A DNA stretch of 64,000 bases from Nocardioides abyssi (GCF_030412915.1 NZ_JAUHJR010000002.1:763238-827237); one strand, 5' to 3'; numbered from the stretch's first letter, positions 30,292 through 40,181 are shown. The notes: generated from the sequence alone by a model not told the origin. Program-made: numbers and translations.

Positions 30292-31539
30292 TCACCGACT
30301 CAAGGACCACTGGGTCACGGTGCGGGCGGGCGTCCAACCGGTGAAGGTGCCGACGGGGGCGGTGGTCTCGACCGAGAGGCGGGTCAGCTCGCCACCGTGG
30401 GTGCGGTAGGCGTCGGCGAGGAGTGACTCGGTCTCAAGCGTGACGCCGTGGACGACGAGGCGGCCGCCGGGGGCGAGGGCGTCCAGGCAGGCGCTGAGGA
30501 CGCCGGGGCGGGTGGCACCGCCGCCGATGAAGATCGCGTCCGGCGCGGGGAGGGCGGCGAGGGCATCCGGGGCGCGGCCCTCGACGACGAGGAGGTCGGG
30601 GACGCCGAGGCGGGCGGCGTTCCGGGCGATACGAGCCGCGCGGTCGGGGTGGGACTCGACGGCCGTGGTCCGGCAGGTGGGGTGGGCGCGCATCCACTCG
30701 ATGCCGACCGACCCGGCCCCGGCGCCGATGTCCCAGAGGTGCTGGCCGGGGGCGGGCTGGAGGCGGGCCAGGGCGGAGGCGCGGAGGTCGCGCTTGGTGA
30801 GCTGGCCGTCGTGCTCGAAGGCGTCGTCGGTCAGGCCGGCGGCCCAGGAAGACGTGGGCCAGGAGCCGGAGGCGGCGGGCAGCTCGATGGCCAGGACGTG
30901 CAGCGGCGGGACGTCGGTCGCGGGGACGGCGGTCCACGCGGACGCCGTACGGACGGTGCGGGACTCCGAGGGAGCGCCGAGGTCGGCGAGGAGGGTGACG
31001 GTGGCGTCGGGGTGGCCGGCCTCGACGAGCAGCTCGCCGACGACGGCCGGGGTCTCCGGGCCGCTGGTCAGCAGGAGCATCCGGCGGCCGGGGGCGAGCT
31101 CGCGGAGCAGGCGCGCCTCATGGCGGCCGACGAGGGTGACGACGACCGACTCCTCGGCCGACCAGCCCATTCGGGCGCGGGCGAGGGCGACCGACGAGAC
31201 GGCGGGGACCACCCGCACGGAGGACGGGCCGAGCAGGCGGACGAGCGTCGTGCCGATGCCCGACACCATCGGGTCGCCTGAGGCCAGAGCGACCACGCGG
31301 CGGCCGCGGAGGTCGTCGAGGAACGCGGGGAGGGCGTCGGCGAGCGGGGAGGGCCAGGGGAGCCGCTGCTGGCCCGGTACGTCGGGCTGGTCGGCCAGGT
31401 GGCGCCGGCCGCCGAGCAGCACGTCGGCGTCGCGGACCAGGCCGGCGGCGTACTCGTCCAGGCGCCCGTCCGCCCCGACGCCGACGACGGTGACCACCGG
31501 CTCGCTGTCCACGTCGGGCGGGGGAGTCGGGTCGGGCAC
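30292..31539 (-). CDS. cobL: Precorrin-6Y C5,15-methyltransferase (decarboxylating), CbiE-CbiT fusion
   Basis: About 415 aa. N-terminal CbiE methylase (about 10-205: VTVVGVGADGRLDEYAAGLVRDADVLLGG, VALASGDPMVSGIG, VVPAVSSVALARARMGWSAEES) and C-terminal CbiT (about 235-415: DGQLTKRDLRASALARLQPAPGQHLWDIGAGAGSVGIEWM, AIFIGGGATRPGVL). It adds methyls at C5 and C15 and removes the C12 acetate carboxyl. Start uncertain: GTG 31539 is used, GTG 31563 and GTG 31512 are also possible; none has a strong ribosome binding site. Divergent from the riboswitch-chelatase operon. Confidence 0.93.
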   Translation of the reverse strand: MPDPTPPPDVDSEPVVTVVGVGADGRLDEYAAGLVRDADVLLGGRRHLADQPDVPGQQRLPWPSPLADALPAFLDDLRGRRVVALASGDPMVSGIGTTLVRLLGPSSVRVVPAVSSVALARARMGWSAEESVVVTLVGRHEARLLRELAPGRRMLLLTSGPETPAVVGELLVEAGHPDATVTLLADLGAPSESRTVRTASAWTAVPATDVPPLHVLAIELPAASGSWPTSSWAAGLTDDAFEHDGQLTKRDLRASALARLQPAPGQHLWDIGAGAGSVGIEWMRAHPTCRTTAVESHPDRAARIARNAARLGVPDLLVVEGRAPDALAALPAPDAIFIGGGATRPGVLSACLDALAPGGRLVVHGVTLETESLLADAYRTHGGELTRLSVETTAPVGTFTGWTPARTVTQWSLSR

Positions 31540-31599
31540 GGGGCCGGACGCTATCGTCCTCACACAACGTGAGGTGCCCCTGCGGCCCAACCATCGTCA

Positions 31600-31720
31600 C
31601 GCGGTGGGGACGGACAACGGGGAGAATCTGGGAAGCCGGTGAGATTCCGGCACAGGCCCGCTGCGGTGAACCGAGCACTCCACCAGGAGTGACCCGGCAA
31701 GTCCGAAGACCGGCCTCGCG
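31600..31720 (+). promoter_or_regulatory. Cobalamin riboswitch before the chelatase-cobA-cobO-cobBC-cobD operon
   Basis: Core GGGAAGCCGGTGAGATTCCGGCAC, GGCCCGCTGCGGTGAACC, a P6-like hairpin CACTCCACCAGGAGTG, and B12 box AAGTCCGAAGACCGGCC (about 31700-31716). CTCGC (31715-31719) and GCGAG (31738-31742) just before the GGGAG ribosome binding site could form a translational switch. Ends are approximate. Confidence 0.95.
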
Positions 31721-31754
31721 TCGCCATCCATGGCCAAGCGAGCGGGAGCCTCAC

Positions 31755-33968
31755 GTGCCAACGACGTACCCCTTTTCTGCCGTTGTCGGTTGCTACGAGC
31801 TGGTGGGCACGTCACCGGGTCTCGACGACGCTCGCCAGGGCTCGCTGCTCGACCAGCGGGGTGGTCTCGACGACGCTCGCCAGGGCTCGCTGCTCGACCA
31901 GCGGGGTGGTCTCGACGACGCTCGCCAGGGCTCGCTGCTCGAACGGCGGGTGCACCTGGAGCCCATGGGGCTCGCGCTGGTCCTGACCGCGATCGACCCG
32001 GCCATCGGCGGGGTGCTCGTGCGCGGCGAGAAGGGCACCGCGAAGTCCACCGCCGTGCGCGGTCTCGCCGAGGTGCTGCCGGAGGTCGAGGTGCACGAGG
32101 GCGACCGGTTCTCCGCCGACCCGCGGGACCCCGCCGCGACCTCGCCGGACGGACCGTTCGAGGCCAGGGCGCGCGTGCGCCGGCCCGCGCGTCTCGTCGA
32201 GCTGCCCGTCGGCGCCACCGAGGACCGCCTGCTCGGCTCCATCCAGCTCGAGAAGGCGCTGACCTCCGGCGCCGTCGAGGTCGAGCCCGGCCTGCTGGCG
32301 CGAGCGCACCGCGGCGTGCTCTACGTCGACGAGGTCAATTTGCTCCACGACCACCTCGTCGACCTGCTCCTCGACGCCGCCGCCACCGGCAGCGTGAGCG
32401 TCGAGCGGGACGGGATCTCGCTGCACCACGCGGCTCGCTTCGTCCTCATCGGGACGATGAACCCCGAGGAGGGCGAGCTCCGCCCGCAGCTGCTCGACCG
32501 GTTCGGCCTGACCGTCGAGGTGGCCGCTCCGCGCGACCCGGCCCTCCGGGTCGAGGTGGTGCGCCGCCGGCTCGCCTTCGACGCCGACCCCGAGGCCTTC
32601 GTCGAGCAGTACGCCGCCCGGCAGGCCGACCTGACCCGGCGCATCGCCGACGCCCGCTCGCGGGTCGGCTCGGTCGTGGTCACCGACGCCGCCCTGCTCA
32701 AGGTCGCGGAGGTGTGCGCGGCTTTCGAGGTCGACGGCCTGCGCGCCGACATCGTCACCACCCGCACCGCCGCCGCCCACGCCGCCTGGGTCGGTCGCGA
32801 GCGGGTGACGCTGGCCGACGTCCGGGCCGCCGCGCTGCTGGCGCTGCCGCACCGGCGCCGGCGCAACCCCTTCGACGCGCCCGGCCTCGACGAGGACCTG
32901 CTCGACCGGATCCTCGGCGACGAGGAGCTGCCCGAGCCGGACCCCGAGCCGGACCCCGACCCCGACCCGCAGCCCGACCCGCCCGGAGGCGGCGACGACC
33001 CGCAGGGGGAGGCCCCGGAGACGGACGGCCCCGACAGCCCGAGCCACGAGGACCAGGCCGCTGAGCCCGAGCCCGAGGACCAGCCCGCCCCGCAGGCCCG
33101 GCCCGCGCCGAGCGGCAGCGGCGGCGACCAGGCGGCCGCGCGGGCCGGCGCGGCGTACCGCCCCCGGTTGCTGACCGTGGACGGCCTCGGCGAGGGGACC
33201 CCGGGTCGCCGGAGCCGCGCCCGCGGTGCGAGCGGCCGGCGCGTCGGCGCCGGGACGGGTCACGGCTCCCTGCACCTGGTCGAGACGATCCGCGCGGCCG
33301 CCGAGCGGTCGGCCCGGGAGCGCAGCGGCACGACCGGCGGTCGGGTCCGGCTGCGGCCGACCGACCTGCGGACCGCCGTCCGCGAGGGACGCGAGGCGAA
33401 CCTGCTGCTCTTCTGCGTCGACGCCTCCGGGTCGATGGCGGCCCGCCGCCGGATGAGCCAGGTCAAGGCGGCCGTGCTGTCGCTGCTGACCGACGCCTAC
33501 CGGCGCCGCGACAAGGTCGCGATGGTCGGGTTCCGTGGCCGGGAGGCGCAGCTGCTGCTGCCCCCGACCGGCTCGGTCGAGGTGGCCGCCGCGCTGCTGG
33601 GCGACCTGCCGTCCGGCGGGCGGACGCCGCTCGCCGAGGGCCTGCTCGAGGCCGACCGGGTGCTGCGCCGCGAGCACCTGCGCGACCCGCGCCTGCGGCC
33701 CCTGCTGGTGCTGGTCACCGACGGCCGCGCCACCGCCGGCGCGGACGCCGTCGAGCGCTCCCGCCTGGCCGCGGCGCACCTCGCCGCCCGCGGGACGCCG
33801 GCGGTCGTCGTCGACTGCGAGCAGGGGCCGATGCGGCTGGGGCTGGGGCGCACGCTCGCCGGCCACCTGCGCGCCGAGCACGTGCCGATGGAGCAGGTCA
33901 GCGCCGACGGCCTCGTCGACGTCGTCAGCAGCCGGTCGGCGGGCCGGTCCCCGGGGCGCGTCGCCTGA
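31755..33968 (+). CDS. Cobaltochelatase-associated BchI-BchD fusion (AAA+ ATPase with VWA domain)
   Basis: 737 aa. AAA+ module with Walker A GEKGTAKS (about 91-98), Walker B VLYVDEVNLL and LIGTMNPEEGELRPQLLDRF. A Pro/Asp/Glu-rich linker (about 395-465) follows, then a C-terminal VWA domain with MIDAS DASGSM. It is the likely ATPase partner of CobN for cobalt insertion. Start GTG 31755 (GGGAG upstream) gives the conserved YPFSAVVG at residues 5-12. Odd: between this motif and LALVLTAIDPAIGGVLVRG, which normally follow directly, lie about 50 extra residues made of three LDDARQGSLL repeats. First gene of a five-gene operon under the riboswitch. Confidence 0.9.
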   Translation: MPTTYPFSAVVGCYELVGTSPGLDDARQGSLLDQRGGLDDARQGSLLDQRGGLDDARQGSLLERRVHLEPMGLALVLTAIDPAIGGVLVRGEKGTAKSTAVRGLAEVLPEVEVHEGDRFSADPRDPAATSPDGPFEARARVRRPARLVELPVGATEDRLLGSIQLEKALTSGAVEVEPGLLARAHRGVLYVDEVNLLHDHLVDLLLDAAATGSVSVERDGISLHHAARFVLIGTMNPEEGELRPQLLDRFGLTVEVAAPRDPALRVEVVRRRLAFDADPEAFVEQYAARQADLTRRIADARSRVGSVVVTDAALLKVAEVCAAFEVDGLRADIVTTRTAAAHAAWVGRERVTLADVRAAALLALPHRRRRNPFDAPGLDEDLLDRILGDEELPEPDPEPDPDPDPQPDPPGGGDDPQGEAPETDGPDSPSHEDQAAEPEPEDQPAPQARPAPSGSGGDQAAARAGAAYRPRLLTVDGLGEGTPGRRSRARGASGRRVGAGTGHGSLHLVETIRAAAERSARERSGTTGGRVRLRPTDLRTAVREGREANLLLFCVDASGSMAARRRMSQVKAAVLSLLTDAYRRRDKVAMVGFRGREAQLLLPPTGSVEVAAALLGDLPSGGRTPLAEGLLEADRVLRREHLRDPRLRPLLVLVTDGRATAGADAVERSRLAAAHLAARGTPAVVVDCEQGPMRLGLGRTLAGHLRAEHVPMEQVSADGLVDVVSSRSAGRSPGRVA
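31818..31952 (+). repeat. Three in-frame 45-bp tandem repeats inside the chelatase gene
   Basis: Units start at 31818, 31863 and 31908. The first two are identical and the third diverges in its last 12 bases. Each begins GGTCTCGACGACGCTCGCC and encodes 15 residues around LDDARQGSLL. The sequence style matches dispersed GGTCTCGAC...CTGCTCGACCA intergenic repeats seen in Nocardioides-like genomes, here sitting inside a coding region. Confidence 0.95.
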
Positions 33969-34732
33969 TGGGCACGCTCGCACCCCTGCGGCCAGGCACC
34001 GTCACGCTGGTCGCGGGCGGACCCGGCGACGCCGGGCTGATGACCGTCGCCGGCCGTGCCGCGGTCGAGCAGGCCGACGTGCTGCTCGTCGACCACCTCG
34101 CCCCGCAGGAGGCACTCGCCTGGGCCCGGCCCGACGCCGAGGTGCTCGACGTCGCCAAGCTGCCGCGCGGGCGGACCACCCCGCAGGAGCGGATCAACGA
34201 GCTGCTGGTGACCCACGCGCGGGCCGGGCGGCGCGTCGTCCGGCTCAAGGGCGGCGACGGGTTCGTCTTCGGCCGCGGCATGGAGGAGGTGCTCGCCTGC
34301 GCCGAGGCCGGCGTCGACACCCGGGTCCTGCCGGGGGTCAGCTCCGCCGTCGCCGTGCCCGCGCTCGCCGGCATCCCGGTCACCCACCGCGGCGTCGTGC
34401 ACGGCTTCAGCGTCATCTCCGGCCACGTGCCGCCGGGGCACCCGACCTGCACGCTCGACTACACCGCGCTGGCGCGCTCCGGCACCACGCTCGTGGTGCT
34501 CATGGGCGTCGCGAACCTCGCCGCGATCGCGGGCGAGCTGCTCACTCACGGCGTGCCCGGACGCACGCCGGCGGCGGTCGTCGCCCGCGGCGGCCACCCC
34601 GACCAGGAGGTGCGCGTCGCGACGCTCGCCACCGTCGCCGACGCCGCGGCCGGCATCGGTCCGCCCGCCGTCACCGTCATCGGCGAGGTCGCCGCCTTCG
34701 CGACCACCCGACAGCTCGAGGAGATCCGCTGA
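33968..34732 (+). CDS. cobA: Uroporphyrinogen-III C-methyltransferase
   Basis: 254 aa. Makes precorrin-2, the entry point of corrin synthesis. Motifs: VTLVAGGPGDAGLMTVAGRAAVEQADVLLVDHL, VVRLKGGDGFVFGRGMEE, VLPGVSSAVAVPALAGIPVTHRG and SGHVPPG. No CysG dehydrogenase/chelatase domain is attached. ATG 33968 shares one base with the chelatase stop (TGATG). The next ATG overlaps in the same way. Confidence 0.96.
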   Translation: MGTLAPLRPGTVTLVAGGPGDAGLMTVAGRAAVEQADVLLVDHLAPQEALAWARPDAEVLDVAKLPRGRTTPQERINELLVTHARAGRRVVRLKGGDGFVFGRGMEEVLACAEAGVDTRVLPGVSSAVAVPALAGIPVTHRGVVHGFSVISGHVPPGHPTCTLDYTALARSGTTLVVLMGVANLAAIAGELLTHGVPGRTPAAVVARGGHPDQEVRVATLATVADAAAGIGPPAVTVIGEVAAFATTRQLEEIR

Positions 34733-35346
34733 TGCCCCAGGGACAGCCGCTCACCGTCCCCGACGACGGGCTGACCACCCGCCAGCGCCGCAACCGGCCG
34801 CTGCTGATGGTCCACACCGGCGACGGCAAAGGGAAGTCGACCGCCGCGTTCGGCCTCGCGATCCGCGGGTGGAACCAGGGCTGGCGGGTCGGTGTCTTCC
34901 AGTTCGTGAAGTCCGCCAAGTGGCGCATCGGCGAGCAGACCGTGCTCGAGCGCCTCGGCGACCTGCACGAGCAGACCGGCGAGGGCGGCCCCGTCGAGTG
35001 GCACAAGATGGGCGCCGGCTGGTCGTGGACCAGGAAACAGGGCGACGCCGAGGACCACGCCCGCGCCGCCGCCGAGGGCTGGGCCGAGATCAAGCGCCGG
35101 CTCGCCGCGGGGGCGCACGACCTCTACGTCCTCGACGAGTTCACCTACCCGATCGCCTGGGGCTGGGTCGACCTCGACGACGTGGTCACCACGCTGCGCG
35201 ACCGCCCGGGTCGCCAGCACGTCGTCGTCACCGGCCGCCGCGCCGCCCCCGAGCTGCTCGAGGTCGCCGACCTGGTCACCGAGATGACCAAGGTCAAGCA
35301 CCCCATGGACGTCGGCCAGAAGGGCCAGCGGGGGATCGAGTGGTGA
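34732..35346 (+). CDS. cobO: Cob(I)yrinic acid a,c-diamide adenosyltransferase
   Basis: 204 aa CobA/CobO/BtuR type. P-loop HTGDGKGKSTAAFGLAIRG (about 28-46), QFVKSAKWRIGEQTVLE, VLDEFTYPIAWGWVD and KHPMDVGQKGQRGIEW at the end. It transfers the adenosyl group of ATP to cob(I)alamin precursors. TGATG junction with cobA; GTGA junction with cobBC. Confidence 0.97.
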   Translation: MPQGQPLTVPDDGLTTRQRRNRPLLMVHTGDGKGKSTAAFGLAIRGWNQGWRVGVFQFVKSAKWRIGEQTVLERLGDLHEQTGEGGPVEWHKMGAGWSWTRKQGDAEDHARAAAEGWAEIKRRLAAGAHDLYVLDEFTYPIAWGWVDLDDVVTTLRDRPGRQHVVVTGRRAAPELLEVADLVTEMTKVKHPMDVGQKGQRGIEW

Positions 35347-37784
35347 CCCCGCCCGCGACCGCCCTCCCGCGCGTGGTCGTCGCCGCCCCCGGCACCGGCC
35401 AGGGCAAGACCACCATCGCCACCGGACTGATGGCCGCGCTCCGCGCCCGCGGGCTCGAGGTCTCCGGGCACAAGGTCGGACCCGACTACATCGACCCCGG
35501 CTACCACGCCCTCGCCACCGGGCGCCCCGGGCGCAACCTCGACCCCCACCTGGTGGGCGAGGAGCGCATCGCCCCGCTGCTGCTCCACGGTGCCCGCGGC
35601 GCGGACGTCGCGGTCGTCGAGGGCGTCATGGGCCTGCACGACGGACGGCTCGGCACCGACGGCTTCGCGTCCACGGCGCACGTCGCCGCCCTCACCCGCG
35701 CCCCGGTCGTGCTCGTCGTCGACATCGCGCGGATGTCGCGGTCGGTCGGCGCGCTGGTAGCCGGCATGGCGGCGTACGACCCGGCCGTGGAGGTGGTCGG
35801 CGTCGTCCTCAACCGGGCCGGCTCGCCCCGCAACGTCGAGGAGGTACGCCGCTCGCTGCACCTGCCCGTGCTCGGCGTCGTGCCGCGGGAGGAGTCGCTG
35901 CTGACCCCCTCGCGCCACCTCGGCCTGGTGCCGGCCGCCGAGCGGGACGAGGCCGCGGACCTGGTCGCCCGCCTCGGCGATCACGTCGCGCGCCACGTCG
36001 ACCTGGACGCGGTGCTCGAGGTGGCCCGCGCCGCTCCCGACCTCGGCGCGACGCCGTGGGACCCGGCGCGCGAGGTCATCGCGGTGGCGGGCGAGCCGGT
36101 CGTGGCGGTGGCGGCGGGCGCCGCGTTCACCTTCGCCTACGCCGAGACCGAGGAGCTGCTCACGGCCGCGGGGTGCCGGGTCGCGCGGTTCGACCCACTG
36201 GTCGACCCCGCCCTCCCCGAGGGCACCCGGGCGCTCCTGCTCGGCGGCGGGTTCCCCGAGGTGCACGCGCGTCGGCTCGCCGACAACACGCCGCTGCTGG
36301 CGCAGGTGCGTGACGCGGTGCGCGGCGGGCTGCCGACGGTCGCCGAGTGCGCCGGGATGCTCTACCTGCTCGACTCCCTCGACGACACCCCGATGGCCGG
36401 CGTGATCGGCACCGACGCGGCCATGTCCGAGCGGCTGGTGCTGCGCTACCCGGTCGCCCGCGCGGCCGGGGACAACCTGCTGGCCCGGGCGGGGGAGGAG
36501 GTGCGGGGCCACGAGTTCCACCGCACCGCGCTGCGCCGCGCCGCCCGTGGGTGGACGCCGGCCTGGGAGGTCGACCGCGAGCTCATCGGCGTCGCCTCGC
36601 CGACCCTGCACGCGTCGTACCTGCACCTGCACTGGGCCGGCCACCCCCCGCTCGCGCAGCGGTTCGCCGAGGCGGCCGCCGCCGCGGCCCCCGCACCGGC
36701 CGCGACCGCGCCCCTTCCCGTGGTGGCGACGCCCGAGGCGCCGGCCGTCGACCCGCTCGCCCAGCCGCTGCTCCACCACGGCGACCGCGAGGTCGGCCCC
36801 GGGCTGCTGGACCTCGCCGTCAACGTCCACGCCGAACGGCGACCGGCCTGGCTGGAGCAGGCCCTCGCGGAGGGGGTCCGCGCGTCCACGAGCTACCCCG
36901 ACCCCGCCCCTGCCCGCGCCGCCATCGCCGCGCTGCACGGGCGCCGGCCCGACGAGGTGCTGGTGACCGCCGGCGCCGCCGAGGCCTTCGAGCTCGTCGC
37001 CCGGTGGAAGCAGTGGCGCCACGTCGTCGTCGTGCACCCGCAGTTCACCGAGCCGCACGCCGCCCTCGAGCGGGCCGGCCACCAGGTGACCGTGGTGCAC
37101 TGCCGCGCCGAGGACGGCTACCGGCTCGACCCGGACGCCGTCCCCGACGACGCCGACCTCGTCGTCCTCGGCAACCCGACCAACCCCACCGGCGTCCTGC
37201 ACCCGGCCGCCGACGTCCTGCGGCTGCGCCGGCCCAAACGGGTCGTGCTCGTCGACGAGGCGTTCATGGACACCGTCGCCGGCGAGGGCGAGTCCCTCGT
37301 GCGCGACCGGCGCCGCGGGCTGCTCGTCGTGCGCAGCCTGACCAAGCACTGGTCGGTGCCGGGGATCCGGGTGGGGTACGTCGTCGGCAGCGAGCGCAGC
37401 ATCGCCGGCCTCGCCGCCCGCCAGGTGCCGTGGTCGGTCTCGACGCCGGCGGTCCACGCCGCCCTGGCCTGCACCGGCCCGGCCGCCGCCGCCGAGGCGA
37501 CCCGCCGGGCCGAGCGGATCGCGGCCTGGCGCGCGGTGCTGCTCGCCGGCCTCGCCGAGCGGGCCGTCGAGGCGGTCGCCTCGCAGGCCTCCTTCGTGCT
37601 GGCCCGCCTCGGGGAGGGCACGCGGGAGGCGCTGCGCGAGCAGGGCGTGGCCGTGCGCCGCGCCGACACCTTCCCAGGGCTCGACGGCTCCTGGGCGCGG
37701 ATCGCCGTGCGCCCGCCCGCCACCACCGCGGTGCTGCTCGACGCGCTGGACGAGGTGCTCGACCGTGGCCGGGTCCCGGCCTGA
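35343..37784 (+). CDS. cobBC: CobB-CobC fusion: cobyrinate a,c-diamide synthase and aminotransferase-fold decarboxylase
   Basis: 813 aa. N-terminal CobB/CbiA (about 1-440): P-loop APGTGQGKTT, GHKVGPDYIDPGYH, VVEGVMGLHDG, and a glutaminase domain with the nucleophile Cys in VAECAGMLYLLDSL. After an Ala/Pro linker comes a PLP class I/II aminotransferase-fold domain (about 470-813) with LGNPTNPTGVL, VLVDEAFMD and the PLP Lys in SLTKHWSVPGIRVGY, which is CobC-like (aminopropanol-phosphate branch). It couples amidation of the corrin ring with supply of the side-chain linker. cobD overlaps its last 20 bases, which fits CobC/CobD acting in sequence. Confidence 0.93.
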   Translation: MTPPATALPRVVVAAPGTGQGKTTIATGLMAALRARGLEVSGHKVGPDYIDPGYHALATGRPGRNLDPHLVGEERIAPLLLHGARGADVAVVEGVMGLHDGRLGTDGFASTAHVAALTRAPVVLVVDIARMSRSVGALVAGMAAYDPAVEVVGVVLNRAGSPRNVEEVRRSLHLPVLGVVPREESLLTPSRHLGLVPAAERDEAADLVARLGDHVARHVDLDAVLEVARAAPDLGATPWDPAREVIAVAGEPVVAVAAGAAFTFAYAETEELLTAAGCRVARFDPLVDPALPEGTRALLLGGGFPEVHARRLADNTPLLAQVRDAVRGGLPTVAECAGMLYLLDSLDDTPMAGVIGTDAAMSERLVLRYPVARAAGDNLLARAGEEVRGHEFHRTALRRAARGWTPAWEVDRELIGVASPTLHASYLHLHWAGHPPLAQRFAEAAAAAAPAPAATAPLPVVATPEAPAVDPLAQPLLHHGDREVGPGLLDLAVNVHAERRPAWLEQALAEGVRASTSYPDPAPARAAIAALHGRRPDEVLVTAGAAEAFELVARWKQWRHVVVVHPQFTEPHAALERAGHQVTVVHCRAEDGYRLDPDAVPDDADLVVLGNPTNPTGVLHPAADVLRLRRPKRVVLVDEAFMDTVAGEGESLVRDRRRGLLVVRSLTKHWSVPGIRVGYVVGSERSIAGLAARQVPWSVSTPAVHAALACTGPAAAAEATRRAERIAAWRAVLLAGLAERAVEAVASQASFVLARLGEGTREALREQGVAVRRADTFPGLDGSWARIAVRPPATTAVLLDALDEVLDRGRVPA

Positions 37785-38733
37785 GGCCGCCCGGTCGTCG
37801 GCCGGTCGCGGCTCCCGCGCCGTCGGGCTGCTGCTCGGCTTCGCCGCGGACCGGCTGCTCGGCGACCCGCACCGGTGGCACCCCGTCGCCGGCCTCGGCC
37901 GGGCGGCGGCGCTCTCCGAGCGGGCGCTGTACGCCGACGCGCGGCTGCCCGGCGCCGTCCACGCCGGCCTGGTGGTCGGCGGCTGCTTGGGCCTCGGCGT
38001 CCTCCTCGAGCGGGCGACCCGCGGCCGCCCGGCGGTGCACGCGCTCGCCACCGCCGCCGCGACGTGGACCGTGCTCGGCGGGCGGAGCCTGGAGCGGGAG
38101 GCGCTCGCCGTCCACGCGCTGCTCGCAGCGGGCGACCTGCCGGGCGCGCGAGTCCGGCTGACCCACCTCGTCGGCCGCGACCCCACCGCCCTGTCCGCGG
38201 CCGAGGTCGCCCGCGCGGTGGTCGAGTCGGTCGCGGAGAACACCTCCGACGCGGTCACGGCCCCGCTGGTGTGGGGAGCCGTCGGCGGCGTACCCGCCCT
38301 GCTCGCGCACCGCGCCGCCAACACCCTGGACGCGATGGTGGGCCACCGCGGCGCGCGCTACGGGCGGTTCGGCTGGGCCTCGGCCCGCCTCGACGACCTG
38401 CTGGGACTGCCCGGGTCGCGCTGGGCCGGGCTCTGCGTCCTCGCTGCCGGACCGGCACGGGCCGGCGCCGCGTGGTCGGCGTGGCGGCGGGACGCGGCGG
38501 CGCACCCCAGCCCCAACGCCGGTGTCGTGGAGGCCACCTTCGCCGGCGCGCTCGGCGTCACGCTCGGCGGCACCAACACCTACGGCGACCGGGTGGAGGT
38601 GCGGCCGACGATGGGTCGTGGGCGCGCCGTCGAGCCGGACGACGTCCTCCGCGCCACCACCCTCGCGCGGCGCGTCGGCGGGCTGGCCGCGCTGGGCGCC
38701 GGGGGCCTGGCTGCGCTCGGCTCGCGGGTCTAG
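37765..38733 (+). CDS. cobD: Adenosylcobinamide-phosphate synthase (CobD/CbiB)
   Basis: 322 aa integral membrane protein. Signatures: GLLLGFAADRLLGDPHRWHPVAGLGR, VARAVVESVAENTSDAVTAPLVWGAVGG, ANTLDAMVGHRGARYGRFGWASARLDDLL, HPSPNAGVVEATFAGALGVTLGG and YGDRVEVRPTMG. It attaches the aminopropanol linker to adenosylcobyric acid. GTG 37765 overlaps cobBC by 20 bp in another frame. Last cob gene of the operon. Confidence 0.95.
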   Translation: MAGSRPEAARSSAGRGSRAVGLLLGFAADRLLGDPHRWHPVAGLGRAAALSERALYADARLPGAVHAGLVVGGCLGLGVLLERATRGRPAVHALATAAATWTVLGGRSLEREALAVHALLAAGDLPGARVRLTHLVGRDPTALSAAEVARAVVESVAENTSDAVTAPLVWGAVGGVPALLAHRAANTLDAMVGHRGARYGRFGWASARLDDLLGLPGSRWAGLCVLAAGPARAGAAWSAWRRDAAAHPSPNAGVVEATFAGALGVTLGGTNTYGDRVEVRPTMGRGRAVEPDDVLRATTLARRVGGLAALGAGGLAALGSRV

Positions 38734-38764
38734 GGTGACCGGCACCCTGGGAGAGGAGAGCGCA

Positions 38765-39289
38765 GTGGAGGCGGAGTCGCGGCGGGTCGCACCGGTCGAC
38801 GGTTCCGAGCTGGCGACCCTCCAGGGGGCCCTGGACCACCAGCGCGACACGCTGCGCTGGAAGTGCTCGGGCCTGACCGAGGAGGAGCTGCGCCGCCCGT
38901 TCCCGCCCAGCTCGATGACGCTGGCCGGGCTGGTGCTGCACCTGACGATGGTCGAGGCCGGCTGGTTCAACCTCAGCTACGCCGGGGGCGTCGTCATGCC
39001 GGGGTGGCTCCCGGTCGCCGACCTGGACGACCCGGACTGGGCCTGGACGCACGCCCAGGAGTTCGCGACCGACCAGCTGTGGACGTGGTTCGACGAGGCG
39101 GTCGCCGTCTCGGACGGCATCGTCGCCGACGCGGCCGCCGGCGAGCAGGGGCTCGCGCGGGTCGGCGCCGATCCGGAGGAGCCGGTCTCGATGCGCTGGC
39201 TCCTGATCCACATGATCGAGGAGTACGCGCGGCACAACGGCCACGCGGACTTGCTGCGCGAGGCCATCGACGGGCGCACCGGCGACTGA
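38765..39289 (+). CDS. DinB/DUF664-family protein
   Basis: 174 aa. Four-helix DinB-like fold: ELATLQGALDHQRDTLRWKCSGLTEEELRRPF, SSMTLAGLVLHLTMVEAGWF and MRWLLIHMIEEYARHNGHADLLREAIDG with the metal-binding His residues spaced as in the family. Family members use low-molecular-weight thiols such as mycothiol or are of unknown role. GTG start at 38765 with GAGAGGAGAG upstream. It lies 31 bp after cobD and may be read with that operon by chance. Confidence 0.87.
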   Translation: MEAESRRVAPVDGSELATLQGALDHQRDTLRWKCSGLTEEELRRPFPPSSMTLAGLVLHLTMVEAGWFNLSYAGGVVMPGWLPVADLDDPDWAWTHAQEFATDQLWTWFDEAVAVSDGIVADAAAGEQGLARVGADPEEPVSMRWLLIHMIEEYARHNGHADLLREAIDGRTGD

Positions 39290-39344
39290 GCCCGCGGCTC
39301 GTCGGCCGGGTCGGCCGGGGTCGTCCCGACGAGGACGTGGGCGG

Positions 39345-40177
<833 letters not shown>

Positions 40178-40181
<4 letters not shown>

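Noticed and set aside
31818-31952. CRISPR-like array
   Set aside because: Units are directly adjacent with no spacers and are translated in frame; no cas genes are present.
31965-33968. Start of the chelatase at ATG 31965, leaving the repeats untranslated
   Set aside because: The conserved YPFSAVVG motif lies upstream in the same frame after a good ribosome binding site at GTG 31755, so the original coding region includes the repeats.
35145-38324. 1059-residue open frame antisense to cobO, cobBC and cobD
   Set aside because: Low-complexity composition typical of the antisense strand of high-GC genes; the sense genes have full family motifs.
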